Assembly: GCA_964614655.1 (NCBI GenBank)
Contig: CAZTPF010000002.1
Location: 83,332 to 147,331, forward strand
DNA length: 64,000 nt
Source: Casp-actino8 sp964614655
Lineage (GTDB): Bacteria; Actinomycetota; Acidimicrobiia; Acidimicrobiales; Ilumatobacteraceae
Direction of reading: 5' to 3'
Positions 51,140 through 58,676 of this stretch are shown in pieces. A program made the position numbers and the translations under genes. The notes under the pieces are model-generated. The model was not told where the DNA came from. It ran no database searches and worked only from the letters and a program-made list of their open reading frames with translations. Every line of letters starts with the position of its first letter. Position 1 is the first letter of the stretch.

Positions 51140-52247
51140 AACGAATCAGGAGGCGGGTGAGGAGGTTGGTCACCAGGAGGGCCCGGGCCGGCATCGCCTC
51201 GACGTCGATCCACTCGTGATCGGCGTGGGCGCCCCCACCCACGGCCCCCATGCCATCCAGAGTCGGAACACCGGCCGCCGCTGTGAAGTTGCCGTCGGAT
51301 CCGCCACCGACCCCCACCCCGGCCACCTCGCCGAGTCCGGCATCTCTAGCCGCCGCCTGCGCCAGTGGAAGGAGTTCGACCGACGTCGACTCGGGCATGG
51401 GCGGACGATTGATCCCGCCCTTCACCTCGATCGATGCACCGGGAAGCACCGGTGTCAGTTCACCGAAGAGTTTCTCCACTCGATGACCCTCGGGGATCTC
51501 GGCGACTCGACAGTCGACCAACACTCGCGCCTCGGCCGGTACGACGTTGTCGGCCGTCCCCGACGAAGACACCGTGGGCGTCACGGTCGTGCCACGCGAC
51601 GCATCACCGAATTCGGAGATACGAAGCACCTGATGCGACGCCTCCACGAGTGAGTTCACACCCTTCTCGGGTTCGAGTCCGGCGTGCGAGGCGCGTCCGT
51701 GCACGATCACCTCGAACGTTCCCGTGCCCTTGCGCGCCGTCTTGAACGCACCACCATCAGCGCTCGGCTCGAACACGAGCACGGTTCCACACGCCTTGGC
51801 GCGCTCGACGATGAACTCTCGCGACGTACGCGATCCCACTTCTTCGTCGGCGGTGATCAGGATCTCGACACCGGAACGGTCGGCGAGTCCGGCCACTCCG
51901 TGGATGGCCTGCACGATTCCACCTTTCATGTCGAACACTCCCGGGCCGGTCGCCCGTCCGTCGGCCACCGTGAACGGTCGCGCCGCCAACGCTCCGAACG
52001 GGAACACCGTGTCGTGATGACCGACGAGCAGAACTCGAGGCGATCCGCCACCCGACCACCACACGTGTGGGCCGTCGTCACCGTCGACGATCGTCGGCGC
52101 CGAACCGAGACGCTCGGCCATGATCTGCGCCAGCTCCGCCGCGCTTCGCTTCAATGCGTCGACATCGCGAGACGGGGACTCGATCTCGACCAGACGACGA
52201 AGATCGTCGATCATCCGGTCGAGGACAGTTGTGGGTTGGGCGCTCAC
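51138..52247 (-). CDS. M20-family metallopeptidase (carboxypeptidase G2-like)
   Basis: A 369-residue di-zinc peptidase. The metal-site motifs are GHHDTVFPFG, GPGVFDMKGG, ITADEEVGS (catalytic Glu pair) and the last His in GGGAHADHEW. The dimerisation domain contains VIVHGRASHAGLEPEKGVNS. It resembles glutamate carboxypeptidases, cleaving an acyl- or peptidyl-linked amino acid; the substrate is unknown. No signal peptide, so cytoplasmic. The GTG at 52247 lies 6 bases after CAGAAT. Confidence 0.92.
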   Translation of the reverse strand: MSAQPTTVLDRMIDDLRRLVEIESPSRDVDALKRSAAELAQIMAERLGSAPTIVDGDDGPHVWWSGGGSPRVLLVGHHDTVFPFGALAARPFTVADGRATGPGVFDMKGGIVQAIHGVAGLADRSGVEILITADEEVGSRTSREFIVERAKACGTVLVFEPSADGGAFKTARKGTGTFEVIVHGRASHAGLEPEKGVNSLVEASHQVLRISEFGDASRGTTVTPTVSSSGTADNVVPAEARVLVDCRVAEIPEGHRVEKLFGELTPVLPGASIEVKGGINRPPMPESTSVELLPLAQAAARDAGLGEVAGVGVGGGSDGNFTAAAGVPTLDGMGAVGGGAHADHEWIDVEAMPARALLVTNLLTRLLIR

Positions 52248-52253
52248 GCCTTC

Positions 52254-52259
52254 ATTCTG
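52254..52259 (-). promoter_or_regulatory. -10 box CAGAAT, 6 bases before the GTG at 52247
   Basis: CAGAAT, 6 bases, GTG on the minus strand. Confidence 0.4.
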
Positions 52260-52274
52260 ACCGATGTCGAACCC

Positions 52275-52280
52275 TAGAGT
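52275..52280 (+). promoter_or_regulatory. -10 box TAGAGT of the X-Pro-peptidase-like gene
   Basis: TAGAGT is followed by a leader of about 35 bases containing GGGGAGG at 52309-52315, then ATG at 52322. A conventional leadered start. Confidence 0.45.
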
Positions 52281-52321
52281 CGGATGAGATCGACGAACTC
52301 GTTCGTCAGGGGAGGTTCGAC

Positions 52322-54424
52322 ATGTCCAGGAATCGGCGTCTCACCGCGCTCGCTCTCGCTTCGGCGCTCGTCATCGCATCGTGTGGAGGCGACGACGGTT
52401 CGTCGGACACGTCGTCCCCCGCCACCACGACCCCGGCGCCCACTACCACCGTGGCCGTCGAAGCAGCACTCGCCGACTTCGATGCTGCGCCCGGAGTTCG
52501 CCAGATCACCGTCACCGGCGCCCTGCCGAACGACGAACTGATCGTGTTGGACGAGTCGGGAGTCGAAATCGCCTCGGGTCTGGTCGACGAGAACGGTGCC
52601 CTGCTCTTCCGACGCGTCGAACCCGGCGATTACCGAGTCACCACGTCGGACGGCACGGTGGCCACACCAGTCGTCAGCGTGTACGGCGCCGACGAGATCC
52701 CTGATCAGTCGTTCTATGACGAGCAGGCGATCGGCGAGGGCTTCGGCTACGTCGAGGTTCGCGACGGCACGTTGCTGTCGGCCAACGTGATGCTTCCCGG
52801 ACCGGTCGAGAACGGCCCCTACCCCACCGTCGTCGAGTACTCGGGCTACTCGCCGAGTGATCCGGCCAACACCACGTTCGGTCTGCTCTTCAACACCCTC
52901 GGTTACGCCTACGTGGGAGTGAACATGCGGGGCACTGGATGTTCCGGTGGCAGCTATCGCTTCTTCGAGGAAGCTCAACTCGTCGACGGCTACGACGTGA
53001 TCGAAGCGATTGCCGCTCAGGACTGGGTCCTCGACAACGAGGTCGGCATGGTCGGCATCTCGTATCCCGGAATCAGCCAGCTGTTCGTGGCATCGACCCA
53101 GCCGCCGAGCCTGATCGCCATCACGCCCATCTCGGTGCTCGACGACAGCTATCGATCGACTCTCTACCCGGGTGGAATTCTGAACACCGGGTTCGCGGTG
53201 TCGTGGACCGCCGAACGTATGCGTGAGGCCCAGATGTACGGCCAGGAATGGTCGAAGAAGCAGGCCGACGAAGGCGACGAGGTGTGCGCCGAGAACCAGC
53301 TCCTCCGGCTGCAGAACCCCGATCTCACCGCCGAGATCGACGACAACCCCTTCTACACCGCCGACATCGGCGACGAGATCAACCCGCTCATGTTCGTACC
53401 GAAGATCGAGGTTCCGGTGTTCATGGCCGGTGCATGGCAGGACGAACAGACCGGAGGCCACTTCCCGGCGATGTTCGACGACTTCACGTCGGCCCCGCAT
53501 CTCTACGTCACGATGGTGAACGGGTTGCACACCGAGTCGCTCAGCCCGTCGGTGTTCCCCCGAATGGCCGAGTTCCTCAGCCTCTACGTCGCCAAGAAGA
53601 CCCCCGACCTCTCGGTGCTGCCGCTGGTCGCCGGACCACTCGGAGCGGGCCTCTACGGAACGATCGCNNNNNNNNNNNNNNNNNNNNNNNNNNNNNNNNN
53701 NNNNNNNNNNNNNNNNNNNNNNNNNNNNNNNNNNNNNNNNNNNNNNNNNNNNNNNNNNNNNNNNNNNCTCACCACCACCGGTGAGACCTCGTACATCGCC
53801 GATCCGACGGCCGTTCCCGAAACCTTCTACGAAGGGTCCGGGTCGGGCATCTGGCGCGCCGACGTGCAGTACGACTGGGTGCGCAATCCCGAGGGAACTG
53901 CAGCTGTCTTCACGTCCGATCCGTTCACCGACGACGCAGTGATCCTCGGACCCGGTTCGGCCGATCTCTGGATCACCAGCTCGGCCGAGGACACCGATCT
54001 CGAGGTCACGCTCAGCGAGATACGACCCGATGGTTCGGAGGTCTACATCCAGAGTGGCTGGCTACGCGCCAGCCATCGCGTTCTCGACGAGTCGAAGTCG
54101 ACCGAGTTGCTTCCCGTTCACACGCACCTCGAGGCCGACGCCGTGGCGCTCGAACCAGGAGAGATCACCGCCGTTCGCGTCGACATCTTCCCCGTGGCAC
54201 ATCCGATCCGATCGGGTTCACGGTTGCGGGTGACGATCGATGCTCCCGGCGGAAACCGAGGTGTGTGGAAGTTCCGAACGTTGAGCGCCGGTGAGTCGGT
54301 GTCGATCGTGCACGACGCCGATCACCCGTCGGCCGTGGTTCTTCCGATCGTGAGCGACCTCCCCGTACCGATGGGAGCTCCGGCCTGCGGGGCTCTGCGC
54401 GGCCAGCCGTGTCGACCGTCGTGA
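52322..54424 (+). CDS. CocE/NonD-type hydrolase (X-Pro dipeptidyl-peptidase family) lipoprotein, interrupted by gap
   Basis: About 700 residues including the gap. The lipoprotein signal ends LVIASC (Cys21) and a Thr/Pro linker follows. An N-terminal beta domain precedes the S15 alpha/beta hydrolase core, whose nucleophile is in VGISYPGISQ (Ser247). Later GAWQDEQTGG and VNGLHTESL fit the acid and His of the triad. After the gap comes the C-terminal jelly-roll (SADLWITSSAEDTDLEV). The frame stays open across the N run, but the real length of the missing piece is unknown. It hydrolyses an ester or X-Pro bond outside the cell. Confidence 0.88.
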   Translation: MSRNRRLTALALASALVIASCGGDDGSSDTSSPATTTPAPTTTVAVEAALADFDAAPGVRQITVTGALPNDELIVLDESGVEIASGLVDENGALLFRRVEPGDYRVTTSDGTVATPVVSVYGADEIPDQSFYDEQAIGEGFGYVEVRDGTLLSANVMLPGPVENGPYPTVVEYSGYSPSDPANTTFGLLFNTLGYAYVGVNMRGTGCSGGSYRFFEEAQLVDGYDVIEAIAAQDWVLDNEVGMVGISYPGISQLFVASTQPPSLIAITPISVLDDSYRSTLYPGGILNTGFAVSWTAERMREAQMYGQEWSKKQADEGDEVCAENQLLRLQNPDLTAEIDDNPFYTADIGDEINPLMFVPKIEVPVFMAGAWQDEQTGGHFPAMFDDFTSAPHLYVTMVNGLHTESLSPSVFPRMAEFLSLYVAKKTPDLSVLPLVAGPLGAGLYGTIXXXXXXXXXXXXXXXXXXXXXXXXXXXXXXXXXXLTTTGETSYIADPTAVPETFYEGSGSGIWRADVQYDWVRNPEGTAAVFTSDPFTDDAVILGPGSADLWITSSAEDTDLEVTLSEIRPDGSEVYIQSGWLRASHRVLDESKSTELLPVHTHLEADAVALEPGEITAVRVDIFPVAHPIRSGSRLRVTIDAPGGNRGVWKFRTLSAGESVSIVHDADHPSAVVLPIVSDLPVPMGAPACGALRGQPCRPS
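53668..53767. other. Assembly gap (100 N) inside the hydrolase gene
   Basis: A placeholder of exactly 100 N with no shared sequence on its flanks. The missing part lies between the hydrolase core and the C-terminal domain. Confidence 0.98.
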
Positions 54425-54448
54425 CCCGATCCTGGAATTGCGTGGTCG

Positions 54449-54913
54449 TCAGTCGAGAATCGATTCGAGGCTGACGACCACCTCACCGGTGGAAGCGTCG
54501 ACGATCTCGTAGATCTGCGCCTCGTCGGCGACGAACTCGAACGCAACGGCAGTTCCCGACAATTCGGTTCCGTCACTCTCGAGTCGGAAACCCCGCTCGA
54601 CAGCCGAGGTGATCACGATCCGAACCGGCGATCCGATCACGGTCGACGCGACGACTGGCAGTTCGTCATCGGCGTCGACCTCGAGATACACCGACTCGGT
54701 AGGTGGAGTTCCTTCTTCGGGAATGACCTTCTCGGCCGTGCTGGTGGGCGGCATGGTCGGGGCGGGGTCGGTCGGCGAGGCGATGGCACTCTCGAGGGGT
54801 GTCGTCGGGGGAGGCAGTTGGGTCCGGGTGGTCTCGTCGGAGCACGCCACCAGTCCGACCGACGCCATCCCGCACACCAGGCCGACGACCAGCCCCGCTG
54901 TCCTCTTCGTCAT
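54449..54913 (-). CDS. Small lipoprotein of unknown function (154 aa)
   Basis: It begins MTKRTAGLVVGLVCGMASVG and has a lipobox LVAC. A Thr/Pro-rich linker of about 45 residues is followed by a small beta-rich domain with PVRIVITSAVERGFRLES and AVAFEFVADEAQIYEIVDA. That pattern resembles cupredoxin-like or bacterial Ig-like exported domains, but no copper ligands are obvious. The ATG at 54913 has AGGA six bases upstream; the longer open frame to 54976 lacks support. It is divergent from the iron transporter. Confidence 0.7.
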   Translation of the reverse strand: MTKRTAGLVVGLVCGMASVGLVACSDETTRTQLPPPTTPLESAIASPTDPAPTMPPTSTAEKVIPEEGTPPTESVYLEVDADDELPVVASTVIGSPVRIVITSAVERGFRLESDGTELSGTAVAFEFVADEAQIYEIVDASTGEVVVSLESILD

Positions 54914-55001
54914 CGGATCCTGCCGTTCCATTCCGTCCATCGTTCCACGTCGGACCATTTTTTGCATTCGGCCCATCGAACTCGTAAGTTGTCAGGCACC
55001 C

Positions 55002-55023
55002 CTAACAGTTAGGCATGCCTCAC
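55002..55023. promoter_or_regulatory. Palindromic operator-like site, possible DtxR/IdeR-type
   Basis: Two overlapping palindromes: CTAACAGTTAG (55002-55012) and GTTAGGCATGCCTCAC (55008-55023, symmetric at 7 of 8 positions). TTAGGC-type half-sites are characteristic of DtxR/IdeR iron regulators. It lies in the divergent promoter region ahead of the Fe(III) transporter. Confidence 0.45.
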
Positions 55024-55050
55024 AGCATGCCGGTCCCCGGAAAGGCCATC

Positions 55051-56088
55051 GTGTCCCGCCATCGCCGACGAGCTACCCGCCGTCTCGCCGCCCTGTTCAT
55101 CGCCGGATCGCTCACCGTGGCTCTGGCCGCTTGTGGTGGAGACGACTCCCCCAGTTCCGGGTCGTCTCGCTCCGTCACCGTCTACACCGGACGTCATTAC
55201 GGCATCGAGCCCGTCTTCGACGCCTTCACCGCCGCCACCGGAATCGAGGTGCGATTCACGACGGGCTCGGACCCCGAACTTCGTGAGCGACTCCTGGCCG
55301 AAGGAGCGAACACTCCGGCCGACCTCGTGATGACCGCCGATGCCGCCAATGCCGAGATCGCGTCCGAGGCCGGACTGCTGGCGTCGATCGACAGCGAAGT
55401 TCTTCGTGACGCGATCCCCGAAACCTTGCGCGCCGAGAACGACACCTGGTTCTCACTCAGCCGCCGTCTGCGCGTGGTCATGTACTCGACCGAGCGAGTA
55501 GTCGATCCGCCCACCACGTACGCCGGCCTCGGTGATCCGGTGTGGTCCGGCCGACTCTGCTTGCGCCCGGGTACTCATCCGTACACTCAGTCACTCGTGG
55601 CGTCGATGATCCTGCACGACGGAGTCGATGGCGCCCGAGCGATCGTCGACGCGTGGGTCGACAACGATCCGCTCTACATCAACTCCGACACCGAGATCCT
55701 GAAGGCGATCGAGGCCGGGGATTGCGATGTCGCCCTCGCCAACACCTATTACCTCGGTCGATTGCGCGCCGAGAACCCCGACTTCCCGGTGGCGATCAGC
55801 TGGCCCGAACAGGACGGAGTCGGCGCCCACGTGAACGTGAGTGCCGCCGGTGTCACCGCCAACGCGACGAACCGCGACGAGGCCGTCGAATTGCTCGAAT
55901 GGCTGGCGACCGATGGGCAATCGGCCTTCAGCGACGCCAACTTCGAATATCCGGCCGATCCCGACGTCCCAGCCGTCGACGTGATCGCCGGCTTCGGATC
56001 CTTCGTTCAGGACGAAGCGGCGGTTCGTCGCCTCGGGTCGCTCAACGCCGACGCTGTCGAACTTCTGCTCGCCGCCGGATACGAGTGA
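55051..56088 (+). CDS. Fe(III) ABC transporter substrate-binding lipoprotein (FbpA/FutA-like)
   Basis: A 345-residue type II binding protein. The basic signal (SRHRRRATRRL) ends in the lipobox VALAAC. The mature part starts SVTVYTGRHYGIEPVFDAF, followed by LVMTADAANAEIASEAG, CLRPGTHPYTQSLVAS and ALANTYYLGRL; the paired tyrosines are the usual iron ligands. The GTG at 55051 has GGAAAGG five bases upstream. An ATG at 55015 in the same frame would overlap the operator-like palindrome and is less likely. Confidence 0.9.
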   Translation: MSRHRRRATRRLAALFIAGSLTVALAACGGDDSPSSGSSRSVTVYTGRHYGIEPVFDAFTAATGIEVRFTTGSDPELRERLLAEGANTPADLVMTADAANAEIASEAGLLASIDSEVLRDAIPETLRAENDTWFSLSRRLRVVMYSTERVVDPPTTYAGLGDPVWSGRLCLRPGTHPYTQSLVASMILHDGVDGARAIVDAWVDNDPLYINSDTEILKAIEAGDCDVALANTYYLGRLRAENPDFPVAISWPEQDGVGAHVNVSAAGVTANATNRDEAVELLEWLATDGQSAFSDANFEYPADPDVPAVDVIAGFGSFVQDEAAVRRLGSLNADAVELLLAAGYE

Positions 56089-56106
56089 GGTCGTGATCTG
56101 AACACG

Positions 56107-57684
56107 ATGACGCGACGTAGAACGGGCTCCGTGCTCGGCTGGGCGGCGATCCTTCCGATCGTCGCCCTCGTCGCGTCTCCGGTGATCGTGGTGCTGGCGT
56201 CGATCCTTCGACCCAACACCGACATGTGGTCGACGTTGTGGGAGACGCGACTCCCGTCGATGATCTCGTCGACAGCCACACTTCTCGTGACGGTGCTGCT
56301 CGGATCTCTGATACTCGGGACCGGCCTGGCCTGGCTCGTCAGTGCCTACGACTTCCCCGGCCGTCGCATCTTCGGCTGGTTGCTCGTCACTCCCCTCGCC
56401 GTTCCCGGCTACGTGGCCGGATTCGTCTGGCTCGACACCATGTCAGGTCCTCTCGGAGCGCGCGGAGTGCGGAGCATCTGGATCTGCGCGGCGACCCTCG
56501 TTCTGATCCTCTATCCGTACGTTTTCCTCTTCGCCAAGGCGGCGTTCACCGCGCAAGGTGCCGACACTCGCGACGCGGCCCGCACTCTCGGCCTCGGTCC
56601 ACTGCGTACGTTCTGGCTCGTCGCCCTGCCTCAAGCTCGTCCGGCCCTGGCCGCCGGAGGCGCACTCGTCACGATGGAGGTACTCACCGACATCGGAACC
56701 GTCCGCCTCTTCAACGTCGGCACCCTCGCCGACGGTGTTCTGCGCATCTGGTTCGGCACCGGCGATCGCAACGCCGCCGCCGAACTCGCCGTGGCACTGG
56801 TCGGAACCGCCCTTTTGCTCATCGGCGTCGAGCGCATCCTGCGTCGCGGCGCCCGCTACTCGCATCGCCCCGGCGATCGTCCGGCATCGCTCATGTCACT
56901 CGGAGTCGTCGGACGTATCGGCGCGATTCTCGCGAGCGTCACGGTGGTGGCCGTTGCGGTCGGCGTTCCGATGGTGCGCCTGTCGATCTGGGCGGGCGAC
57001 GCACGACGCGAAGGTGACACGCAAACGGTGGCCGGCGGACTCGGTCATCACCTGTCGGGAAGTCTCATGATCACCACCGCCGCTGTGGTGTCGTGCATCG
57101 TCGTCGGAACGTCGTTGGCTCTCCTGGTTCGCCGTCGACGCGCCGCCGGACGCCTTCTCGGTCGCGTGGCATCGCTGGGGTACGCCGTCCCCGGTCCGGT
57201 CGTCGCCGTGGGTGCGGTGATCACTCTCGCCGCGATCGATCGCTCCGGACTCGTTCCAGGCTCGACGCTTCTCGTCGGCTCGGTCGTCGGGTTGGTGTTC
57301 GCCCTCGTCGTCCGCTTTCTGGCTGTCGCCTTCTACGGAGTCGACGCCGGACTCGACCGGGTGCCGGCGGCCGCCGTCGGCAGCGCGCGCACACTCGGAG
57401 CCGGACCGGCGCGAGTGGCGTGGCGGGTGGAGATCCCCGCCGCCCGAGTGGCCATCCTCGCCGCCGCGGCATTGTTGACGATTGACCTGATGAAGGAACT
57501 GCCCATCACATTGTTGCTGCGTCCCTTCGGTGTCGACACCCTGGCCGTGTGGGTGTGGCAGGCCAGTTCGGAGAGTCTGTGGACTCAAGCGGCCGTACCC
57601 TCTCTGGCCATGATCGTGACCGGAATGATCGCCGTCGGCGCCCTGCTGGTGGCGCTCGAACGAGGTGCCGAGGTCGTGTCGTGA
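56107..57684 (+). CDS. Fe(III) ABC transporter permease, two-domain (FbpB-like)
   Basis: A 525-residue fused permease with about twelve membrane helices. EAA loops are DAARTLGLGPLRTFWLVALP in the first half and GSARTLGAGPARVAWRVEIP in the second; MEVLTDIGTVRLFNV and IDLMKELPITLLLRPFG are typical of iron permeases. It starts 18 bases after the binding-protein stop and its own stop overlaps the ATPase GTG. Confidence 0.92.
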   Translation: MTRRRTGSVLGWAAILPIVALVASPVIVVLASILRPNTDMWSTLWETRLPSMISSTATLLVTVLLGSLILGTGLAWLVSAYDFPGRRIFGWLLVTPLAVPGYVAGFVWLDTMSGPLGARGVRSIWICAATLVLILYPYVFLFAKAAFTAQGADTRDAARTLGLGPLRTFWLVALPQARPALAAGGALVTMEVLTDIGTVRLFNVGTLADGVLRIWFGTGDRNAAAELAVALVGTALLLIGVERILRRGARYSHRPGDRPASLMSLGVVGRIGAILASVTVVAVAVGVPMVRLSIWAGDARREGDTQTVAGGLGHHLSGSLMITTAAVVSCIVVGTSLALLVRRRRAAGRLLGRVASLGYAVPGPVVAVGAVITLAAIDRSGLVPGSTLLVGSVVGLVFALVVRFLAVAFYGVDAGLDRVPAAAVGSARTLGAGPARVAWRVEIPAARVAILAAAALLTIDLMKELPITLLLRPFGVDTLAVWVWQASSESLWTQAAVPSLAMIVTGMIAVGALLVALERGAEVVS

Positions 57685-58652
57685 TCACCTCACCCGACGG
57701 AGCCTCCACCGACGAAGCGTTACGGATCGAGGATCTCAGTCGCCGTATCGACGATCGACTGATCGTCGATCACGTGGGCTTCACGCTGAGTCGCGGCGAG
57801 TTGCTGACGCTCGTCGGACCGAGCGGTTGCGGCAAGTCCACCCTCCTGCGGATGATCGCCGGACTCGAGCCCGCCGATTCGGGTCGAGTCGTACTCGCCG
57901 GCCGCGACGTCTCGTCATTGCCTCCCGAAGATCGACGAATCGGTTTCGTCTTCCAGGAGAGCGCGCTGTTCGGCCACCTTCGCGTCGATCAGAACGTGGC
58001 CTTCGGGTTGAAGCATCTCGGGCGATCGCAGCGCAAGGATCGTGTCGAAGAGATGCTCGATCTCGTGAAGCTGTCGGGTCTCGGCCGTCGGTATCCACAT
58101 CAGCTCTCGGGTGGCGAACAGCACCGAGTGGCGCTGGCGCGGGCTCTCGCTCCCGGACCGGCCGTGGTGTTGCTCGACGAACCCTTCGCCAGCCTCGACG
58201 AAGTGCTCCGTGAGGACCTGGGCCATCAGGTCGCCGACATCCTTCGATCGACCGACACGGCGTCGATTCTCGTCACGCACGATCGTCACGAAGCACTCAC
58301 CCTCGGAGATCGAGTCGCCGTCATGCAAGCCGGACGGATCCACCAATGCGGCACGCCACAAGAGGTCTACGCACGACCGGCCGATCGTTTCGTGGCCGGA
58401 TTCGTGGAAGTGGCGTCGTTCCTCGACGACGGTGGCGAGGTCAAGGTCGCTCGGCCCCATCAGATCGACGTCGAGCCCGGCGGTCCCGACACCGTGCGAC
58501 GTGTCGAATTCATCGGCTCGTCGTTGCGCTACACGATCGAGCGAGCCGACGGCTCGATCGTGGTGAGCGACCGCGGACCGACCACACCGCTGGAAGTCGG
58601 CGAGCGGTGCAGTGTCCGCGTGCTCGCCGACCAGCTCTACCGCATCGACTGA
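57681..58652 (+). CDS. Fe(III) ABC transporter ATPase (FbpC-like)
   Basis: A 323-residue ATPase with Walker A GPSGCGKST, signature LSGGEQHRVALARAL, Walker B VVLLDEPFASLD and H-loop VTHDRHEA. The C-terminal regulatory TOBE-like domain (about 240-323, VRRVEFIGSSLRYTIE) is present. The GTG at 57681 overlaps the permease stop (GTGA). It energises the iron importer. Confidence 0.93.
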   Translation: MITSPDGASTDEALRIEDLSRRIDDRLIVDHVGFTLSRGELLTLVGPSGCGKSTLLRMIAGLEPADSGRVVLAGRDVSSLPPEDRRIGFVFQESALFGHLRVDQNVAFGLKHLGRSQRKDRVEEMLDLVKLSGLGRRYPHQLSGGEQHRVALARALAPGPAVVLLDEPFASLDEVLREDLGHQVADILRSTDTASILVTHDRHEALTLGDRVAVMQAGRIHQCGTPQEVYARPADRFVAGFVEVASFLDDGGEVKVARPHQIDVEPGGPDTVRRVEFIGSSLRYTIERADGSIVVSDRGPTTPLEVGERCSVRVLADQLYRID

Positions 58653-58676
58653 CCGTTCCGTCTCGAGTGGAGGCGC

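Noticed and set aside
53668..53767. Continuous frame across the N run, suggesting that exactly 33 residues are missing from the hydrolase
   Set aside because: 100 N is a standard placeholder. The open frame across it is chance and says nothing about the real length.
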